Source of the DNA: Solirubrobacteraceae bacterium
GTDB lineage: Bacteria; Actinomycetota; Thermoleophilia; Solirubrobacterales; Solirubrobacteraceae
Direction of reading: 5' to 3'
Length of the DNA stretch: 64,000 nucleotides
Assembly (NCBI GenBank): GCA_030447275.1
Contig: JAUJPF010000012.1
Coordinates: 1 to 64,000, forward strand
Part shown: positions 46,447-58,600 of the stretch, one piece after another
How positions within the stretch are numbered: position 1 is the stretch's first letter
Layout of the letters: every line of letters begins with the position of its first letter
Made by a program: the position numbers and the translations under genes
The notes under the pieces: generated by a model
What the model was told of the DNA's origin: nothing
What the model saw: the letters and a program-made list of their open reading frames with translations, nothing else
The model's database searches: none

Positions 46447-48183
46447 CTACATCCAGACCTCGACCAGGTTCGTCGCCCCCGGCTCCGGCCCCTCCGACAC
46501 CTTCGAGACGCCGGCCGGCAGAAGCGCCCGCGCCTCCTCCAGCGTCGCGACCTTGTGGCTGTCCCCGGGCAGCGTCTGCGCCGGGAGGATCAGCCACTCG
46601 CGCAGGACGTATCCGTCGGGGTGGTCGTCCGGGTGCTCGTAGATCGCGTACTGCTTGAGGGCCTTCTCGAGATCCTCCGGCTGCGGTCCGGCTTCCATGG
46701 CGCGCGCTCCCTCCTGCTCGATCCCGGCGAGCGACCGCAACGCACCGATCGACGGCGCGAAGAGGAACGCTCCCCCTGTCATGTGCACCCACGTCTCGTC
46801 GGGGCCCGCCGCGATCTTCACCTCGGGCGGGTCCCGGCGCAGGTCGACCTCGCGAGAGGCGCCGGCGGCCACCTGCCCGACGAGCATGTCGTGCCCGCCG
46901 CGACCCGACGGCGCGTTCGCGTTGTTCATCCAGTCCATTGCGAGGCGCCCGAACTGCACGCGGGCGCTCGTCATGTAGGCGAGGAAGACGAGCCCCCGGC
47001 CGCCGGGCGGCGGAGCCGCCTCGCCCTCGACGTAGGCGGTTCCGAAGGGCGCGCCGCGCCGCATGATGCGGCGCAGCTGCTCCTCCTTGTGCCCCGCGCG
47101 CGGGTTGACCTTCCGGATGTGCGCGCCGAGCGGGCACGCCTGGTCCATCGCGTCGTGGGTGAAGTCGAAGGCGTTCATGGCGACGGGGTCCTTGACGTCC
47201 GCGCCGGGCGGCGCGCTGAGCGGAAGGCCGTCGGGCCGGCGACCGACGACCAGCTCGGCCAGCGTCTCCGGCGTGAGCCCCGGGATCTCGTCGGCGCGCT
47301 CGGCCGCCCGCTTCGCACAGAACGCGCGGAAGGCCGGGACGTCCTGGGCGAGGCGACGGTAGACGAGGATCGACCCGTTGCGTGCGAACGCCGCCGCCGC
47401 GTCGTCGGCGGGCCGCGCCTCCAGCCCGCAGACACGCGGGTCGCCCTCGACCGGCATCGGGTAGCCGAACACGAACTCGCCGGGCCAGACGAGGTCCTGC
47501 TGGTTCGTCGTCTTCGGCTCCCCGCCGTCGTCGTCAGCGCGCCGGGCGTCGAACAGGGTTCCGTCGTCGCGTAGGCCCAGGGGCGCCGGCTGGGAGATGC
47601 CGTCGCGGAAGCCGAAGTGCTCCTTCGAGCCCTTCATGGGCAGCAGCCGCTCGAGGAACGGCTCGCCGTCGAGCCACGCGCGCGCCTGGCCGGTGAACCA
47701 CCCGACCACCTCCTCGGCCGCTCGGACGGTGCCGGCGGCGACGACGAGGAGGACGTCGACCGGCCGGTCCGGCCGCCCCACGACCCAGTCGCTGCCGCGC
47801 GCGCCGCCGCCCGCCGGACGCGGGTCGTGGAGGCCGCCCGCGCTCGCCATGCTCGGCGCGGCGAACCACGGGTCGTCGAACTCGACCGGCCGGCCGGCCG
47901 CCTCGAGCACCCGTCGCGAGAGCGCCAGCGCGACCCACGGCCCGGTCTCGACGCTGGACCACAGCCCACCCACCACGTCCCGCGCCGGGCGGCCCATGCG
48001 GGGCAGCAGCCGGCGGGTCGGCGTGACCATCTCCGCCCACCGGCCCGCGGTGCGCGCCGCCGCGGCCGGGTCGGCGGCGGTGTACGCGCCCAGCGCCTGC
48101 GGCGCGCCGCCGAAGCCGACGAGGACGTGGCCCTGGATCTCGTCGAGATCGAGCTCCGGCTCGCCCGGGAGCGGCCAGCTCAC
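46447..48183 (-). CDS. Dyp-type heme peroxidase
   Basis: A 578-residue dye-decolorising peroxidase. The family signature GXXDG is present in FGFRDGISQPAPLG. The proximal His lies in CPLGAHIRKVNPRAGH, and a distal Arg in RRGAPFGTAYVEG. The oxygenase-typical long N-terminal domain makes it larger than the 320-residue A/B class, so a class C/D or P/I/V member is likely. It oxidises substrates with peroxide. GTG 48183 overlaps the preceding gene's stop (GTGA), so the two genes are coupled, and both lie downstream of the giant LysM-like gene. Confidence 0.9.
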   Translation of the reverse strand: MSWPLPGEPELDLDEIQGHVLVGFGGAPQALGAYTAADPAAAARTAGRWAEMVTPTRRLLPRMGRPARDVVGGLWSSVETGPWVALALSRRVLEAAGRPVEFDDPWFAAPSMASAGGLHDPRPAGGGARGSDWVVGRPDRPVDVLLVVAAGTVRAAEEVVGWFTGQARAWLDGEPFLERLLPMKGSKEHFGFRDGISQPAPLGLRDDGTLFDARRADDDGGEPKTTNQQDLVWPGEFVFGYPMPVEGDPRVCGLEARPADDAAAAFARNGSILVYRRLAQDVPAFRAFCAKRAAERADEIPGLTPETLAELVVGRRPDGLPLSAPPGADVKDPVAMNAFDFTHDAMDQACPLGAHIRKVNPRAGHKEEQLRRIMRRGAPFGTAYVEGEAAPPPGGRGLVFLAYMTSARVQFGRLAMDWMNNANAPSGRGGHDMLVGQVAAGASREVDLRRDPPEVKIAAGPDETWVHMTGGAFLFAPSIGALRSLAGIEQEGARAMEAGPQPEDLEKALKQYAIYEHPDDHPDGYVLREWLILPAQTLPGDSHKVATLEEARALLPAGVSKVSEGPEPGATNLVEVWM

Positions 48184-49580
48184 GGCCGCCGGCGCGACAT
48201 CGTCGGCGCCTCCGCGACCGGCGCCGGTGCCGCGGCGCCCGTCCGCTTGAGGAGATCGGGGTAGGCGTCGACCTCGCCGGGACCGCAGCGCGGCCCGTCC
48301 TGCGCGCGGTAGCTGTCGAGCAGCGTCGTCCGGGTGTCGCGGCAGCAGCCGCCCCTGCATGCGATCGGGGGCACGACGACGCCCTCGGGCGCGTCCCACG
48401 TGTCGACGAGCAGGTGCATCCTGACGAGCTCGGCCAGCTGCGCCGGATGTTCGATCGCGTTGCCGTCGATCAGCATCTCGCCGAGAACGCCCTCCCCTTC
48501 CGGGACCTCGAGGTGCAGGCGCAGGATGCGCGACGTCTCCCGCGCGCTGATCGGGTCGGCGTCCTTGCCCCGCGTCGGCGTCCAATAGTCGCGCGGGGCG
48601 GACTCGCCATCCGGGTGCTGGAGCATGCCGTACGCGAAGTCGGCGATGTAGAGGCCGATCGGGTCGGTCAGCGTGAAGCGCTGCGGCTTCTCGGGGTCGG
48701 TGACCCCGAGGTAGGCGCCGGCGGCGATGTTCGGGTCGCTCGAGCGGGCGGGGTCGCCGGCGAGCGTGCAGCAGATCAGGCGCTTCGCGTCGTCGCCGTC
48801 GACGAGCTGGTCGTTCGCGTCCGCGCGCGGCAGCGCCGACGTCACCGCGAGGGTGACCTCCGCGGCCAGGTTGTTCGCGCGGTGCGAGAGGTGCACGATC
48901 CCGTTCTCGCGGTTGAACCGGTTGCGCGGATTGAGGTCGCCCTTGCGCACGAACGGCTCGACGCGGCCGTTGGGCAGCCGGAACCCGAGCGTCGCCGGCG
49001 CCTCGAGGTCCTCGGGCGTGATCGAGTCGTCGCCGGTGCAGTCGCGGTAGCGCTTCGCGACGTGCTCGCGCCCCTTGTCGCCCTGCCGGAAGAGGAACTG
49101 GAAGTAGTCCCAGCCCTCGCAGACGAAGGTGATCGAGCGCAGCACGCCGTCGACCTCGCGGGCGTGCCACTCGAGGTACTCGTCCTGACGGTCGCGCACG
49201 CGGCAGTCGATGTCGACCACCTCCCCGGTGTCGACGTCCACGATCGGCATGTCAGGTGCGCCGAACCCCCACCAGTCCTCGTGCCCGAGATGCTCGGCCT
49301 GTGCGAACCTCGCGTCGCCGCGGTACCGCTTGCCCACCGCCTCGGGGAAGCCGTCCCACTGCACGGGGGTCAGCGTCCGCTTGTGCGGCACCTCGACCCC
49401 GGGCGCCGCCGGGTTGACGTACGGGACCACCGACGCATCGGTGCCCTGAGGCAGCGCGGCCCGCATGTCGCGGAGCGACCCCTCGGCGAGGTCGTGGTGA
49501 TGCTTGTGCCACGCGTCGTGGATCTGCTGCGGCAGGTCCTCGTCGACCCAGCCGGGGGTGTGGAACCGCCAGTCGTCCAT
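48180..49580 (-). CDS. Conserved hypothetical protein, partner of the Dyp peroxidase
   Basis: A 466-residue soluble protein that I do not recognise. It contains VDVDTGEVVDIDCRVRDRQDE near residue 120, NRENGIVHLSHRANNLAAEV near 230, and a Cys cluster IACRGGCCRDTR near 430, which could bind metal. There is no signal peptide or membrane segment. Start ATG 49580 lies 82 bases downstream of the giant protein's true end. The GTGA overlap with the peroxidase suggests joint function. Confidence 0.75.
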   Translation of the reverse strand: MDDWRFHTPGWVDEDLPQQIHDAWHKHHHDLAEGSLRDMRAALPQGTDASVVPYVNPAAPGVEVPHKRTLTPVQWDGFPEAVGKRYRGDARFAQAEHLGHEDWWGFGAPDMPIVDVDTGEVVDIDCRVRDRQDEYLEWHAREVDGVLRSITFVCEGWDYFQFLFRQGDKGREHVAKRYRDCTGDDSITPEDLEAPATLGFRLPNGRVEPFVRKGDLNPRNRFNRENGIVHLSHRANNLAAEVTLAVTSALPRADANDQLVDGDDAKRLICCTLAGDPARSSDPNIAAGAYLGVTDPEKPQRFTLTDPIGLYIADFAYGMLQHPDGESAPRDYWTPTRGKDADPISARETSRILRLHLEVPEGEGVLGEMLIDGNAIEHPAQLAELVRMHLLVDTWDAPEGVVVPPIACRGGCCRDTRTTLLDSYRAQDGPRCGPGEVDAYPDLLKRTGAAAPAPVAEAPTMSRRRP

Positions 49581-49662
49581 GCCGGCGACACTAACTCAGC
49601 GCGGAGGAGGTTCCAACTGTTTCTAGTGCGTCGGCGGAAGCGTCTCCGGACCCTCCGCTGCG

Positions 49663-52600
49663 CTACGACATCGGCACCGTCAACCCGCTGACCTCCACCA
49701 GCGGGCGGGTCATCTGCGTGTCGTCGTTGGCGTAGACCGAGATGTCGAAGACATAGGCGTCGCCGGCGGCCGGGACGATCCCCTGCGTCGTCAGCCACGA
49801 CGCGGCCTGGGCGTCGGCGGTGGTGACGAACGTCGTCAGGTCGCTCGCCGCGTGCTGGGCGAGCGGCACGTAGAAGACCGGCAGCGGCGCGACGAGCCGA
49901 TCCGCTCCATTGCCGCCGCCGTTCCGGGCGGCGGCGAGCTCGCGCTCGTAGCGGCACAGCACGCGGAACTTGAACACCTGGTCGCCCTCTCCCCCGAGCA
50001 GCTGCTGGAGGGCCGCCGTCAGCCCGGCGGCGATCCCCGGGCCCGTCCCGACCGTGATCGGCGCGGCCGTCTCGAGCAGGGGCACCGCCGGGTTCGTGAA
50101 GCCGATCCACGACGTCTGGTAGACGAAGGACGGGTTGGTCGCCGTGTCGGGCACGAGCAGCGCGTTGCGCAGCACCGAGACGAGCACCTGACCCTGCTGC
50201 CACTGCACCGCGTCGCGCCCGAGCGGGGGCGGCTTCGTGCCCGCCTTGGCGATCGCCGAGCCCGGGAACACGAAGCGCGAAGCGCTGCGTCAGCGGCGCG
50301 AACGCCTTGACGCCCGCCGGGTAGGTGTAGCGCTGCGACTGCTGGTCGACGACGCCGCCCGCGGCGAGCTGCGTGTCGACGCCGTCGATCTCGACGAAGA
50401 TCGCGGGCCACGGGACGTCGTCGGCCGGCCCGTCGAACCGCTTGACGTCGACGCTCTCGAGGTAGGTCTCCGTCGCGTCGTAGGTCGTGTCGAGCGTGAA
50501 CTCGTGCGTCCGCGCGACGGCGTCGCCGAACGTCCCGCTCCCGGTCGAGAGCGCGGTGGCGAGCGCCTTCACCATGCCGGAGAACGCGTCGACCATCGCT
50601 GCGAGCCGCGCGTCCTGCGCCCCCGCGCCGAGCGCGGCGAGCGCCGAGACGTCGTGCTGCATCTCCGGCCACGCGACCGCGAACTGGGCCAGCGGCTGGA
50701 GCAGCGTCTGGGGCGACGCCGGCGCCGGCATCGACTCCCCCGGTGCGCCGAACGTGACCTGGAGGCGCATCTCGTCCTGGGCGCTCGCCTGGTGGTCGAC
50801 CGTCGCCTCGAGCTGCCACTGCTTGGCCTCGGCGATCGACTCGACCGGCCACGCCTCCGACGCCCACGTGGCCTGCGCGTCGAGCGCGCGCACGAGCGGG
50901 AGCTGCGGGTAGGAGCGCAGCGCGATCGGCACGTCGGTCTGGACGGCGTCGAGCTTCACCGCGCCGCCGAGCGCCTCGTGCTCGAGCGGCAGCGCGAACC
51001 GCAGCCAGTCCGACCCCTGGTAGCCGAGCGCGCCCGGCACGTCCTCGATCCTGAACTCGACCTCGTCGACCTTGAGGTCGAGCTCCAGGTACAGGTTGCG
51101 GTACCGCGCGTCGGCGCCGGTGGCGAACAGGAAGCTCGCGTACTGCTGCCCGTCGGCGAGCGGGACCTTCAGCGTCGACAGCGAGAAGTCCGGGATCGAC
51201 TGGAGCCCGTGGAGCGCCTGCGTCGTGGTGAAGATCGCCGTGCGCACGGCGACGTCGGGGTCGGCGGCGAACTCGCTCGCGGACGCGTACTCGAGCGCCG
51301 TCGCGACGTCGCCGATCGTCTCCGCGCCGGTCGTCGTGTACGACTTCGACTTCGACTGGTGCACGAACTTGACGTTCGGGGCGAGCGTCCCCGGCGCGTC
51401 CTGGTTGGCGACCGCCACGTCGCCGGGGTCGACGCCGAAGTACTGCGCCAGCGTCTCGAAGCTGTCCGAGCCCGTGGGGGTGCGGGCGACCTTGCCGAGC
51501 GCGAGGGCGGCCCCTCCGCGCAGGAGCGCGCCGCCCGTGACGGTGATCGTGCCCGCCTTCACCCCGCCGAGCAGCGCGGCCGGATCGACCTTCGGATCGA
51601 GCGCCGCTCCGACGGTGGCGAGCGAGTCGGTGTCGGTCACCGTGTACGACCCGCCCACGACGACCTTCGGCGTGAGGATCCCGCTGGCCCGGCCGATCGC
51701 CCCCGCGAGCGTCTCGAGGCTCACCGCGAACTGCGCGACGAGCGCCCCGATGTCGCCATCGGCGGGCACCTGGTAGGCGGGCGCGACCGGCTTGCCCGCG
51801 AGCCGCGGCGGGATCGGGTTCAGCGGCGAGAAGCAGGCGACGGGCGTGCCGGCGACGAGCACGCCGGCCGTCGTCGCCAGCTCCTCGGCGAGCGCGGCGG
51901 CCGTCGATGAGACCGCCCGCGCGACGCTCCGCAGCGTGTCGCTGCCGAGGACCTTGTACGAGGAGATCGTGATGCCCGGCGTCAGCAGGTTCGAGACGTC
52001 CTGCACCGCCGTGCCGACCGAGCCGGCATCGGTGGCGAAGAACGCCGCGAGCGACGCGAAGGTCTCGCCCGCCGCCGTCGGCCGGCTCAGCGGCACGAGG
52101 TCGAGCGCCTTGTCGTGGGCGAACAGCCCCTGACCCGGCGGGAGCTGGGTGACGCCGGCGAAGCCGACGGCGGCGGCGACGCCGGCGAGCGTGTCGCCGG
52201 CGACGATCGTGTGCGTGACGTTGCCGTTGGCCACGACCACGTCCGGGGCGAGGACATTGGCGACGTCGGCGAACGCCGTCGCGACGGCCTCGGGGCTCGG
52301 GCCGTAGGCGGTCGCGAGCTGCTGGAGGCTCTCGGGCGTCGCGCCGGTCGTGTGCGGCGGGCGGAACGGCGACGAGACCGCGACCGGGAACTGGATCACC
52401 GCGTCGGTCGTGTAGGCGGTGGCGAGCGAGACGAGCATACTCTGGCGCAGCGTCTCCCTGGCCTGGTCGAGCCCCGCCGGATCGTCGTCGACCAGGATCT
52501 CGTCGACCATCGCCGCGAGCTCGTCGGCGATCGTCTGCTTGGCCTCGACGATCTTGGTGAACGCGGCGGGGTTGACGGTCCACGCGCGGGCGGCGACCGC

Positions 52601-55600
52601 CGGCGACAGGAACAGGTCGATGGCCTCGAGCGCCATCCGCATCCAGGCGTCGATGTCGACCGACGAGAACGCCTTGCTCGTGGTCGAGGAGAGCGTGCCC
52701 GTGCTCGGCTGGTAGTCGCCGACGTCCGCGTCGCCGCTCTCGAGCTGCTGGCTCATCGGCCGCACCGCGTAGAAGCGCGGCGACGCCGGGTCGATCTGGA
52801 CCTGCGAGACGCCGGCGGCGCCGAAGTCGACGACCCACAGCCGCTTCGCGCCGTCGCCCGGCTTCGGACCGGTCGCGAGCTTCAGCCGGCGCTCGGCGTA
52901 CGCCGTCTCGAACGCCGCGGCGAAGACGTCGGGCCGGCCGTCGGGACCGAGGTTGGGCGCGAGCGGCGCCGTGTCCGACGCGACGGCGGCGATGTCGGTC
53001 GCCAGCGGGTCGACGAGCGAGGTGTCGCGCGCGATCGTGACCGAGGCGTCCAGCGGCGTGACCGGCGAGGCGACGTACGGCGCCGCCCGGCCGGCGCCCG
53101 CCGACACCTCGGGCGGCGGGACGAGCAGCCGCGCGCCGCTCGCGAACAGCGTGGCGTCGCCCTTGTACGCGGCGACGAGGTCGGAGAGCTGGATCGACGG
53201 GTCGAGCGCCTCGAGCTTGCGGACGATCGAGGCGAGCGTGTCGGTGGCGTGGGCGGTGACGGTCTTGCCGCCGACGGTGATCGCCTTGCCGTCGGGGACG
53301 AGCCCGGCCACCGCGCTGTTGGCCGTCGCGAGCTCGGACGTCAGGACGCCCATCGCCTGCGCGACGCCGTCGAGCGTGCGCCCCTCGACCGGCGGCGCCG
53401 TCCCCACGAAGAGCGCCCCGGGCGCGACGAGCCCGGCGAGCGCTGCGACGCCCGCGTCGCCGACGAGCGCCCCGGCGTTCGCGGCGCCGACCGCGGCGGC
53501 GACCGAGTCCAGCGTCGAGTCGGCGGTCGTCGTCGTCGTCTTCTGCCCGTAGGCGACGACGACGTCCGGCGCGAGCAGGCCCGGCATCGCGGCGTTGGCG
53601 GCGCCGAGCGTCGCGCCGTCGGTGGCGAAGGCCTCGACGACGTCGGCGAGCGTGGGCGTCGGCTTGGTCCCCATCGGCACGTACAGCGCGGCGCCGACAT
53701 TCGCGCCGAGGCTGACCGCTCCCGGCACCGCGAGGACGGCGCCGGTGGTGAACGGCAGCGTGGTGTTGGCTGCGGCCAGCTCGTCGACGCCGATGCCGAA
53801 GCGCGCCGCGATGCCGGTGAACGTGTCGCCGGGCTCGGCCGTGTAGGTGCTGGTCGAGATGCGCAGGGAGGTCGCCGGCGGGAAGACCCCGGTCGGTCCC
53901 GGCGCGGCGAGCCGCGCGAGCTGGTCGAGCGTGAAGCCCGGCAGCGAGCCGGCGAGCGACGACACCGTGTCGTTGGGCTGGACGACGTAGTCCGTGATCG
54001 CGAGCGTGACGCCGCCGGCCAGGATCGTCGCGTCCGCCGCGATCGCGCCGGCCAGCTCGACCAGGCCGATCGGGACCGACGCCCCTGCGGCCACCGCGGC
54101 CTCGAGGAGCTGGTCGAGGACGGCGAGCAGCGAGCCGTCGCCGGCGACGTTCACGCTCACGCCCTTGACCTCGACCCCGGCCCCGGCCGCGAGCAGGCCC
54201 GGCAGCTCGGCGTTGGCCAGCGCGAGGCTCGCGAGCGTGCAGTGCTCGCTCGTGGCGATGTCGCCGAGCTTCTCCCCCTTCACGACGGGGTGGGGGCGCA
54301 CGCCGGTGGCGTCGTTGGGCGTCGCCGGCACGGCGGCGATCGCGATCGGCACGCCGGTGGCGAGCAGCGGCGCGTTCGCGGAGGCGGCGGCGATCTCGGC
54401 GACGGACGTCGTGACGCCGTGGTCGGCGAACGCGGTGACGAGCGTGCCGAGCGTGTCGGTGGCGCCCACGGGGAGGGTGACGGACTTGATCGTGACCGTG
54501 CTGCCGGGGACCAGCATGTGCGGGGTGGCGGTGTTCGCGACGGCCACGGCGGCGATCGTCGTGCTCTGGAGCGCGGCGACGGTCGTGAACGTGTCGGCCG
54601 GGCGCAGCGCCGCGAGGTTCGCGCCGCGCGTCGTGTAGGTCCAGGTGGCGGTCGGCAGCACGGTCTGGGCGGCGAGCCCGGCGGTCTCGTTGTTGGTCAG
54701 CAGCGTGCCGACGCTGATCCCGGTGGCCGCGGCGATGGCGCCGAGCGTGTCGCTCGAGCGCACGGCGTAGTCGTGCGGGATGACGACGGCGGTGGTGGTG
54801 AGCTGCGTCACCTCCGCCGCGCCGTTGGCGGCCATGAGCTGCGCCGGCGTCACCGCGCTGTCGGCGGCGAGGCCGCCGAGCGTCTCCCCGCCCGCGGCGG
54901 TGTGCTCGAGCTGCTGCACCGACTGCGCCGCGCCGAGGTAGACGTAGGCCGCCGTGACGAACGTCTCGAGCGGGCGCTTCGCGGCGGCCCCGGAGACGAG
55001 CGACCCCTGCGCGGGCGGGTCGAGCGAGGTGTCGATCGAGCAGGTGACGTCAGGCCGGCTGAGCTGGTAGTGGACCTGGCCGTAGATGGACTGGTGCGCG
55101 GCCGCCGTGCGGACGGCCGAGGCGAAGAGGTTCGACGGGCTCGGGACGTACTTGTCGAGCCCCAGGTCGATCCGCACCGTGATGACCGCGGCGCCCGACG
55201 CCCCCGACACGTCGAAATGGCCGCTGGCGCCCGGCCACGCGCCGAGGCCGCGCAGCGCGTCGTAGTAGGCGACCGGCGCCTGCACGTGCGCGATCTCCGG
55301 GGTGGCGTCGATCTCGTTGCCGAACACGTCGCGGAACGAGAACGCGAGGTCGACGGACGTGCCCTTGAACGGACCGGTCGCCTTCGGGTCCTTCGCGACC
55401 CCCGCGTAGGGGTCGAGGCCGGCGGGCGGAAGCAGCGCCGGCAGGTCGGCCGGCGGCGGGGCCACGAGCTTGTAGACGGGGATCGTCTTCGTGTACTCCC
55501 ACACCCCCGTCCCGCCGCTCTTGGGACCCTCGGGCAGCGCGAGCGACGGCTGCTTGAAGCCGGTCCCCGTGAGCGTGAACGACAGCAGGCTGAACAGGCT

Positions 55601-58600
55601 CTCGGTGCGGGTTTCCGCCGTCGGCGCGGCGCCCGGCGAGGGGTCGGTGCGCGCGAGGGTGAACCCGATGTTCCCCGGAGGGGCGGTGGTGACGACCGTC
55701 GTGTCGGTCTTCGCGTAGGCGAACACGTCGACCTTGCTGGGATCGAGGTTGTCGCCCACCACGGCGGCCGTCACGTACGGGCGCAGCGTGAGGTCCGGCG
55801 TCTTCGGATCCCCCGTCACCGCGACGAGGTAGACCCGGCCGTCCTCGCCGCCGGGGAACGCGGAGGCGGGCAGTCCGGTCCCCGCCGCGGTCGTGTAGTT
55901 GAGGTAGAACCCGCCGGTCCCCGTGACGCTCGCCTCCCAGACGAGCTGGATGAACTGCTCGGGCGCGGCGAGCGACGCGTACGCGTCGGTGTACGGCGGC
56001 ACCGTCTGGGCCATCGCCAGCATCGCCGCCGCGGGCGCGCCGCTGTGGGTCTCGGTCGAGAGGTTCGACTTGAGGATCGCCACGCGGCCGGCCCGGTCCG
56101 CCGCCGTGAGCGGGTCGGACACGAGGCCCGCGCCGCCGCCCGCCGCGGCGTACGCGAGCCAGAGCTGGACCGGGTCGCCCGACGCCCGCAGGTGCGTCCA
56201 CAGCGCCAGCAGCGTGTCGCGGTCGGTCTGGTCGGCTCCCAGCGCGAGGTAGGTGCCGTCGAGCCAGCCGCCAGCCGGCGACGCGATCCTGCGGACGGTG
56301 AAGGGCAGGACCGTGGCCCACGCCCAGCTCTCGACCGGCGGGGGCGGATCCGGAACCTGCTTGCCCTTCGGCGACTGCGCGAGCTTGAAGTCGCCTGCGA
56401 CCTGGCCCGACGCGACCCGGTCGAGCAGACTCGGGGGCAGGCGCCACAGCGAGGGGCTGCCGCCCGCGGGCGGAGGGCTCGGCAAATTCGGCGGGTCGGG
56501 CGCCGCCCACGGCACCTGCGGGCCGACGGAGTGCGCGATCGGCGCGGCGTGGAACAGCGCCTCGCGCTGCGGCCCGGCCGTGATCGCAGGGTCGAACGTC
56601 GTCGACGGCGACTGCGCGGCGAGCGTCGCCTGGTCGAGCGTCACGTCGACGGCGGGCAGCGGGACGCGGACCTTCGCGGGCGGGTGGTCGACGTCGATCC
56701 CCGGGTTGAGCGCGACGATCGCGGCGACGGTGACCCCGGTGTACTGGCCGGCGATCGTCGCCACCGTCTCGCCGCTCTGCGTGACGTGCATCGCGACCGG
56801 CTGCACCCACCCCGGCGCGCCCTCGAGCGTGAAGGTGACGTTGTACGTCGTGGCGATCGTGGCGGGCGCCGGGAACTGCTGCCCGGTGACGCGGTAGAAC
56901 GCCTCGACCGCGCCGGTCTTCGGGTCCGGCGGCATCGGCAGCCGCAGCCCGTGGAGCATGAAGTGCGACGCCATCCCGGAGACGGTCGCCGTCTCCCCGC
57001 TGCCCACGAGCCGCTTGAACAGGTCGTCGACGTTGGCCTGGCGGGCGTTCGGCCGGACCACCGCCGTCCCCGCCGCGAAGATCTTCTGGACCCCGCCGAT
57101 CCGCCCGGCGAGCGCGTCGACGGTCAGCCCGAGCGCCGACGCCAGCCCCTGGATCGTCGTGCCCTGCGCCGCCGGGTACTTCAGCGTGCCCGGCAGCGCG
57201 AGCGTGGCGTTCGGGGTGAGGATCGCCGCCGTGCCGTTCGCCGTCTGCGCCGCGAGGTCGGACACGTCGAGCCCGAAGCGCCCCGCGAGGTCGCCGAGCG
57301 TGTCCCCCACGACGATCGTGTGCGGGCGGACCGGGAGCGTGAGCTGCGTGCCGGGCGGCGGCACCTGCGTGGGCGTGATCCCGGGGTTGAGGGTCTGGAT
57401 CTGCCCCATCGTCGTCGTCAGCGCGTCGGGGTAGAGCTGCGTGAGCGTGACGTAGCCGGCCACCAGCGCGAACGTGTCGCCCGCCTTCGGGGCGTACGAG
57501 ACGGTCCCGGTCTGCTGGAGCGGACCCGCCGCGGTGCGCACGACGGTGGGGATCGTCCACGGCTGGCCCTCGGGCACCGCGGCGTTGGCGGTCGCGATCG
57601 CGTTTACGAACCACGCGGCCTCGGGCTGCGGCGCGGCGCCGAGGTCGCGCACGATCACGTAGGCGGCGATCGACGCGAGCGAGTCCCCGGCGGCGATCGT
57701 GTACGGCGCGCCGGTGCCGTCGGCGCGCGCGAGCTGGATGGTCGCGGTGCCGTTCGCGAGCAGCAGGCCCTTCACGTCGGCGTTCGCGGCGGCGATGGCG
57801 ACGCCCGCGTCGGTCTGCTCGAGCTTCGTCGCGATGCCGCTGAGCGAGTCGCCGGCGAGCACGCTGTACGTGAGGCCCGGGATCGGCAGCGTGACCGCGG
57901 CCATCGGCGTCGCGAGGTTCGCCGCGGCGATCTCGAACAGCGCCGCGGGGACCGGGATCGACACCGGCGTCCCGGCGGCGGTGAAGTCGGTTCCGTGCGG
58001 GTTCGCGTCGATGATCGCCTGCTGGCCGACGCACCACGCGGTGGCGATCGAATCCAGCGTGTCGCCCGCCACGACGATGTAGTCCGCGACCGCCATCGGA
58101 GGCGGCACGGTGAGCACCTGCTTCGGCGAGACGGTCGGCGTGTTCCTGGCCACGAGCGCCGCGGTGGAGATGCCGAACAGGTGCGCGATCGAGGCTGGCG
58201 TGTCGCCCTGGCGCACGGTGTACTTCACGTCCGGGGCGATGGCGGCGGCGAGGCTCGCCAGCGACTCGGTGCCGGTGGCCGCGTCGTAGCGCGTCGACTT
58301 CAGCTCGTTGATCGCGACCTGGAACGACGAGCGCGCGATCATCAAGAGCCAGTCGGCGAACAGCGCCTCGGTGACCGGCTCGCCGCCGTCGCGCAGCAGC
58401 GTGCGCACCGTTCCGACGCCGTTGCCGCCGCCGTTCAGCGGATCGGGGGCGCGGTCGTACCCGTAGTTGACCGCGAGCTGGTCGAGGATGCCCTGCACGT
58501 GGCTCTGGTAGGCGTCGCCGACGATCGGCAGCGCCGAGAAGTCGACGGTGGGCTGGCCGTCCGGCGCCATCGTGAGCGGCGGCGGCATCGGCAGCACGGC

